Assembly: GCA_021414065.1 (NCBI GenBank)
Contig: JAIOPE010000151.1
Span: forward strand, 30,381 to 94,380
DNA: 64,000 bases
Reading direction: 5' to 3'
From: Planctomycetota bacterium
GTDB lineage: Bacteria; Planctomycetota; JAJSAM01; JAJVHW01
The stretch's first letter is position 1. Every line of letters starts with the position of its first letter. The translations under genes were made by a program, and so were the position numbers. Below, one piece after another: positions 60,798-64,000 of this stretch. Under the pieces are notes generated by a model. That model searched no databases. It was not told where the DNA came from and saw only the letters and a list, made by a program, of their open reading frames with translations.

Positions 60798-61191
60798 TGC
60801 CCGGAACGCCGTCGTATCCGCGGTCGAAGCTGAGGATGGTGTCGATCTTGTGGCGGCGCATGATGGCCACGTGGATCGCGTCGCGGGCGGAGAGGCGGCC
60901 GCGAGAGAGAACGACTCCCTTCGCGGTGGTCACGTCCTCGGCGGTCACGGGAAGCACCTCGTCCGCCAACGCGAGCACGACGTCGAACGCCGGATCGATC
61001 ATGTCCGGCCGGCCGATCGCCGTGTAGCGATGGAGGATCTCCTGGAGGACCTCTGCGTCCGTCACGAACCGGCGCCCCTCGGCGATGGCCTCGCGCACGC
61101 GCAGTCGCACGTGGTCCTTGTTCGGGTGCGCCCCCCCGACGGCGTACATCGGCACGTTCGTGTCGAGGAAGACGGCGCCGAGCGCGGTCAC
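60778..61191 (-). CDS. vapC: VapC-type PIN-domain ribonuclease toxin
   Basis: A protein of 137 aa; the GTG overlaps the antitoxin stop (GTGA). 'GAVFLDTNVPMYAVGGAHPN' gives the first Asp, 'FVTDAEVLQEILHRY' the Glu, 'RLSARDAIHVAIMRRHKID' the second Asp and 'ILSFDRGYDGVPGI' the last acidic residue of the PIN site. PIN toxins cleave tRNA or rRNA with Mg. The 3' end reaches into the RAYT remnant, but the end is intact. Confidence 0.9.
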   Translation of the reverse strand: MTALGAVFLDTNVPMYAVGGAHPNKDHVRLRVREAIAEGRRFVTDAEVLQEILHRYTAIGRPDMIDPAFDVVLALADEVLPVTAEDVTTAKGVVLSRGRLSARDAIHVAIMRRHKIDTILSFDRGYDGVPGITRIGE

Positions 61192-61445
61192 GCGATGTCC
61201 TCCTGGAGGTACCCACGCGAGATCTCGGCATTCATCTGTTCGATGTCGCAGGTGGGGCCGTTGACGCGGAGCGCACGCTCCAGCGCTGCCAGCTTGGCGG
61301 AGGCCTTCCCCTGCGGCTCGCGACGACAAGCGTCGTCGAGAACGCGGCGCACCCACTCGCCGACGGAGAGCCCGTGCTGCTTCGCAATCTTCTGGATCGC
61401 GCGCAGTCGCTCGTCGGCCATCAGCACCTGAAGACGCTTACTCAT
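61188..61445 (-). CDS. vapB: VapB-type antitoxin
   Basis: A protein of 85 aa. 'MSKRLQVLMADERLRAIQKI' and 'KQHGLSVGEWVRRVLDDACR' form an RHH-like DNA-binding domain; the C-terminal part ('DIEQMNAEISRGYLQEDIA') should wrap the toxin. The start has a TATACT -10 seven bases upstream, inside a 21-bp palindrome, which fits the usual autoregulation of vapBC. Confidence 0.85.
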   Translation of the reverse strand: MSKRLQVLMADERLRAIQKIAKQHGLSVGEWVRRVLDDACRREPQGKASAKLAALERALRVNGPTCDIEQMNAEISRGYLQEDIA

Positions 61446-61449
61446 GTCG

Positions 61450-61470
61450 ATGAGTATATCCCACTCATCG
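61450..61470 (-). promoter_or_regulatory. vapBC operator: GATGAGT...ACTCATC with TATACT inside
   Basis: On the minus strand GATGAGT and ACTCATC are a perfect 7-bp inverted repeat around 'gggatat'; the -10 TATACT (61453-61458) overlaps the right half, and the start codon of vapB lies 7 nt after it. The site would let the antitoxin block its own promoter. Confidence 0.55.
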
Positions 61471-61533
61471 GTGATAGCAGCTCGCCCCGCGCACAGCGCC
61501 GCCAACTCCGCCCCGCGGCGGATTTGCCCCCCA

Positions 61534-61791
61534 GGGACGGTCCCCAAAAACTCACAAACTCGCGATTCCCGACGTCAGTTCCGGCGCCCGCCGGGCGACC
61601 TCATCGTGCATGGCGCGCACGTTCGGACCATGGGAGTCGCACGCGATCCACCATGTCGTGGCTCGTGCGCACTGCGGCGGTTCGATCTTCTCGGCGGATG
61701 ATGACCGGGAGTTCGTCGTCGATCCTGCAGCGCGAGCGTTCGCGGCGGCCGGTGCGGCGACGAGTTCTGTGAGTCTGTGGGGACCGTCCCC
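61534..61791 (+). mobile_element. RAYT-derived miniature element, copy B (258 bp)
   Basis: Ends 'gggacggtccccaaaaactc' and '...gtgagtctgtggggaccg' are the same inverted termini as copy A (56318). Inside, from ATG 61610, the frame 'MARTFGPWESHAIHHVVARA' / 'HCGGSIFSADDDREFVVDPA' keeps the RAYT-like N-terminus but, by a small indel near the right end, runs on past it. The two copies differ by scattered substitutions, so they share a recent ancestor. Confidence 0.75.
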
Positions 61792-62103
61792 GACGGGTGA
61801 ACCAGGCACGTGTGCGGGGACGTGCCCTCCTCGCCGCCCGCGGATGGAGATTCGACGAGGTGCTGTCGCGGCACGCGCCGCCGCGCTAGCCCTGCGCGGT
61901 GTCGATACCCGCCGCGAGTCCCTGGCTGTGGCCCCGCGGGGCGGTCGATGTTGGGTTGCCGAGAGGAGGGGAAAGTCGGTACTTACGACCGGTGCGCTTG
62001 GCAAGCTCGGACGCGTCACGAGGGTTCGCGTGAGAACGGCACGCATCGCAGGAAGCGCAAGCACTGCACTCCGATTCTAGCCCGGACCGGGCCGGACGGA
62101 GGT
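61792..62103. other. Gene-free stretch before marR
   Basis: About 310 bp with no convincing gene. On the minus strand, around 62000, a 12-residue stretch 'ELAKRTGRKYRLS' looks like a piece of a formylglycine-generating-enzyme (SUMF1) domain. The 17-mer 'accggtgcgcttggcaa' inside it also occurs near 55077. It may be a relic of a lost gene. Confidence 0.3.
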
Positions 62104-62127
62104 CACAATGGTTGCTTATGCAACCAT
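62104..62127 (+). promoter_or_regulatory. marR promoter/operator: CACAAT -10 and palindrome ATGGTTGC-N4-GCAACCAT
   Basis: The perfect inverted repeat ATGGTTGC/GCAACCAT (62108-62127) has the TTGC-N4-GCAA core typical of MarR-family sites. CACAAT (62104-62109) is a plausible -10; the marR ATG (62118) lies in the spacer of the palindrome. Binding would block both polymerase and, in a leaderless mRNA, the first codons. Confidence 0.65.
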
Positions 62128-62597
62128 CGCCGCGCCCCGAGCCAGTCGGGTTGCTCATCGGCGCCGCCCGGAGACGTCTCCGGCAGGCGTCGGTCCGCGC
62201 CGCGCGGCGGTTCGGACTGCCGCCGCAGCAGTTCTGGGTGCTCGTGATCGTCCTCGAGTCGGACGGTCCCTCGCTCCGCGCACTCGCGGCGCGGACGCGG
62301 ATGGACGCGCCGACGACGTCGCGGACGGTCGCGTCGCTCGTGCGCCGGAAGCTCGTGCGCGTCGAGGACGACCCCGCCGACGGGCGCCGCTCGCGGATCG
62401 TCCCCACGGCCGCGGCGCTCCGGCGGCAGGGTGACCTCGCCGCAGCCGCCGAGTCGCTCCGCTCGGCGACGATCGCCGGCTTCTCGTCCGCGGAGGCCGA
62501 CCTGCTCCGCGACGGTCTCCGCCGCGTGATCGACAACCTGGAGCGCTTCCGGCCCGCCGCCCCGGCGACGCGCCGCCGTGCAGGGAGGACCGCGTGA
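62118..62597 (+). CDS. MarR-family transcription regulator
   Basis: A protein of 159 aa. Winged-helix core 'FWVLVIVLESDGPSLRALAA' and 'RTRMDAPTTSRTVASLVRRK' (recognition helix), wing 'LVRVEDDPADGRRSRIVPTA', and dimer helices at the end ('SSAEADLLRDGLRRVIDNLE'). MarR proteins repress efflux or stress operons and release DNA on binding a ligand, often a phenolic compound. The overlap (GTGA) with the TolC-type gene and the operator at its own start suggest autoregulation of the whole operon. Confidence 0.9.
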   Translation: MQPSPRPEPVGLLIGAARRRLRQASVRAARRFGLPPQQFWVLVIVLESDGPSLRALAARTRMDAPTTSRTVASLVRRKLVRVEDDPADGRRSRIVPTAAALRRQGDLAAAAESLRSATIAGFSSAEADLLRDGLRRVIDNLERFRPAAPATRRRAGRTA

Positions 62598-64000
62598 CCC
62601 GGATCGATCGCCGTGCGGCCGCCTTCGCGCTTGCGCTCGGCGTCGCGACGCTCGCGGGATGCCGGTCCGTCGAAGCGGCCCGCGCCGCGCAGGACCCGGC
62701 GAGTGCCGCGGCGGGCGAGCGCACGCCCACGGCGGCCGAGTTGGGGCTCGCCGTCAGCGGGCCGGTGGCGCTCGACGCGCTCGTGCGGGCCGCGCAGACG
62801 GTGCACCCGTCGGTCGTCCGCGCGGCCCGCGCAGCCGACGCCGCACGGTCGCGGTGCCGTCAGACGGAAGCCGCCGCGCTGCCGCAGATCACGGCGTCGA
62901 TCGCCGAGTCGTACCGCGACCAGGAGTCGCAGCCGCGCGTGGACGTGCAGCACCGGTTCGAGTCGTACGGGTTCGACGTGAGCTGGCTCGTCTTCGACTT
63001 CGGGCGCACGTCGGCGCTCGAGCGTCAGGCGGGGGAGCAGTGGCTCGCCGCGCAGGCCGACCTGCGCGCCGCGCGGTCCGACGTCGCGTTCGCCGTGCGC
63101 TCCGCGTATCACGACTTGACGCGCCGGACCGCGCTCGCGTCGCTCGCCCTCGAGACCGTGCGGCAGTTCGAGGAGCGGGCGTCGCAGGTGCGGGCCCAGA
63201 TGGACGCCGGAACGCGGCTCTCCGTGGACGTCACCGCGGCCGAGGTCGCGCTCGCCGCGGCGCGCCTCGACGAAGTGAAGGCCCGCGACGCCGCGCTCGC
63301 CGCGCAGGCGGCGATCGCGAACGCCGTCGGCCTCGCCGAGGTCGTGGACTGGCGCGCCGCCGAGGACGCAGTCGCGCCGCCCGACCCGCAGGACTTCGAC
63401 GCCGCCTGGGACGCCGCCCACCGGTCCCGCCCGTCGCTCGCTGCGGCCGCGGCGCGCGAGCGGGCCGCGTCGGCCCTGATCGACGCGCGGGTCGCCGCGC
63501 TCTACCCGTCGCTCGACGTCGGATTCGGCTTCACGGAGAGCGGAGCGAGCCGCCCGCTCGCGTGGAACTGGTCCGCCGGGCCGACAGTCCGGTGGGTGCC
63601 GTTCGACGGATGGCAGAACGTCGCGTCGGTGGACGAGAGCGTCGCGAACCTGCGCGCTGCGCGCGCCGACCGCGCCGCCGCGGAGCAGCAGGCATGGCTC
63701 GACGTGCGCACGTCGTGGCTCGGCATCGAGGACGCGCAGCGGCGTCTAGAGCTGTCGGCCTTCTCCGTGCGGAGCGCCGAGGAGAACCTGGCGCTCGTCC
63801 AGGCCCGGTTCGACCTGCGCGCCGCGACGTCGGTCGAGCTGACCGACGCGCAGCAGTCGCTCGCCGTCGCCCGTGCCGAGGTCGTCCAGGCGCGAGCGGA
63901 CCGCGCGGCTGCATCCGCAAAACTGGCGCGCGCGGTCGGCGCCGACGCGGACGCCCCCGGAAGTGCCGTCGCCGCAGATGCATTTGCCGCAGACGCGTCC
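62594..64000 (+). CDS. TolC-like outer-membrane efflux lipoprotein (3' truncated by window)
   Basis: 469 residues visible from GTG 62594, which overlaps the MarR stop; the gene runs past the window. Lipoprotein signal with the lipobox TLAGC (Cys 24 or so). The outer-membrane efflux (OEP) repeat follows twice: 'ALDALVRAAQTVHPSVVRAA', 'SWLVFDFGRTSALERQAGEQ', 'VRQFEERASQVRAQMDAGTR' and, later, 'VRWVPFDGWQNVASVDESVA', 'ENLALVQARFDLRAATSVEL'. This is the trimeric exit duct of a tripartite pump; a membrane-fusion protein and an RND or ABC pump would be expected downstream. Confidence 0.93.
   Translation, partial: MTRIDRRAAAFALALGVATLAGCRSVEAARAAQDPASAAAGERTPTAAELGLAVSGPVALDALVRAAQTVHPSVVRAARAADAARSRCRQTEAAALPQITASIAESYRDQESQPRVDVQHRFESYGFDVSWLVFDFGRTSALERQAGEQWLAAQADLRAARSDVAFAVRSAYHDLTRRTALASLALETVRQFEERASQVRAQMDAGTRLSVDVTAAEVALAAARLDEVKARDAALAAQAAIANAVGLAEVVDWRAAEDAVAPPDPQDFDAAWDAAHRSRPSLAAAAARERAASALIDARVAALYPSLDVGFGFTESGASRPLAWNWSAGPTVRWVPFDGWQNVASVDESVANLRAARADRAAAEQQAWLDVRTSWLGIEDAQRRLELSAFSVRSAEENLALVQARFDLRAATSVELTDAQQSLAVARAEVVQARADRAAASAKLARAVGADADAPGSAVAADAFAADAS

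Noticed and set aside
1..64000. CRISPR arrays, tRNA and rRNA genes
   Set aside because: No regularly spaced repeats of 25-40 bp and no tRNA T-loop/CCA-like or rRNA-conserved stretches were seen on either strand.

Overview
The window is very GC-rich (about 70% by eye) and densely coded, with no rRNA, tRNA or CRISPR array that I can see. The gene content points to a Planctomycetota-like bacterium, as inference only. It includes an ECF sigma factor fused to a large extracytoplasmic part, an anti-sigma/HEAT fusion, a PEP-CTERM protein, sulfatase/phosphatase-like and TPR lipoproteins, the RDD/SpoIIM/DUF4129/DUF4350/MoxR/DUF58 gene set, and an rsmH standing alone rather than in a dcw cluster. A myxobacterium or another high-GC lineage is not excluded.

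Layout: 0-4.3 kb, three head-to-tail exported beta-propeller proteins (two NHL type, one WGS-ADDVWA type with a C-x4-CH haem-like motif). 4.3-9.7 kb (minus), an IPT/FG-GAP secreted protein and an alkaline-phosphatase-fold/TPR lipoprotein sharing a GTGA overlap. 9.9-12.7 kb, a zinc-ribbon membrane protein. 12.7-16.7 kb, an orphan HigA-like regulator between two copies of a 110-bp palindromic repeat, a membrane-anchored ECF sigma fusion and a NYN-domain protein. 16.9-22.4 kb, a 408-aa membrane-anchored protein, then an overlapping SWIM-zinc-finger/DUF6493-like pair of unknown role. 22.5-30.8 kb, lipoproteins, a DUF808 remnant, a 1369-aa TPR protein, a PEP-CTERM protein and a second 408-aa paralogue. 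30.9-32.5 kb, divergent rsmH and MOSC genes. 32.5-36.9 kb, an operon of ECF sigma, anti-sigma/HEAT and a secretin-like exported protein, all with 4-bp overlaps. 37-43 kb, a SpoU methyltransferase, two exported unknowns, RDD and SpoIIM-like proteins. 43-49.8 kb, a di-haem peroxidase and the DUF4129/DUF4350/MoxR/DUF58 operon. 50-55 kb, a TPR protein with a sensor-type Cys tail, and topA.

From 51.7 to 62.1 kb lies an accessory region: four complete or partial toxin-antitoxin loci (RHH antitoxin with a VapC stump, HicBA, AbiEi/AbiEii, VapBC), three decayed fragments of REP-associated tyrosine transposases (RAYT), two near-identical 258-bp miniature elements that look RAYT-derived, and a 275-bp cloverleaf-like palindromic element. 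The window ends in a marR-tolC-type efflux operon whose operator palindrome contains the marR start codon.

A recurring regulatory pattern is a TANNNT -10 element six or seven bases upstream of the start codon (16855, 18124, 23668, 24071, 29191, 32024, 51705, 58025, 61445). This implies widespread leaderless or nearly leaderless transcripts and helps to choose starts.
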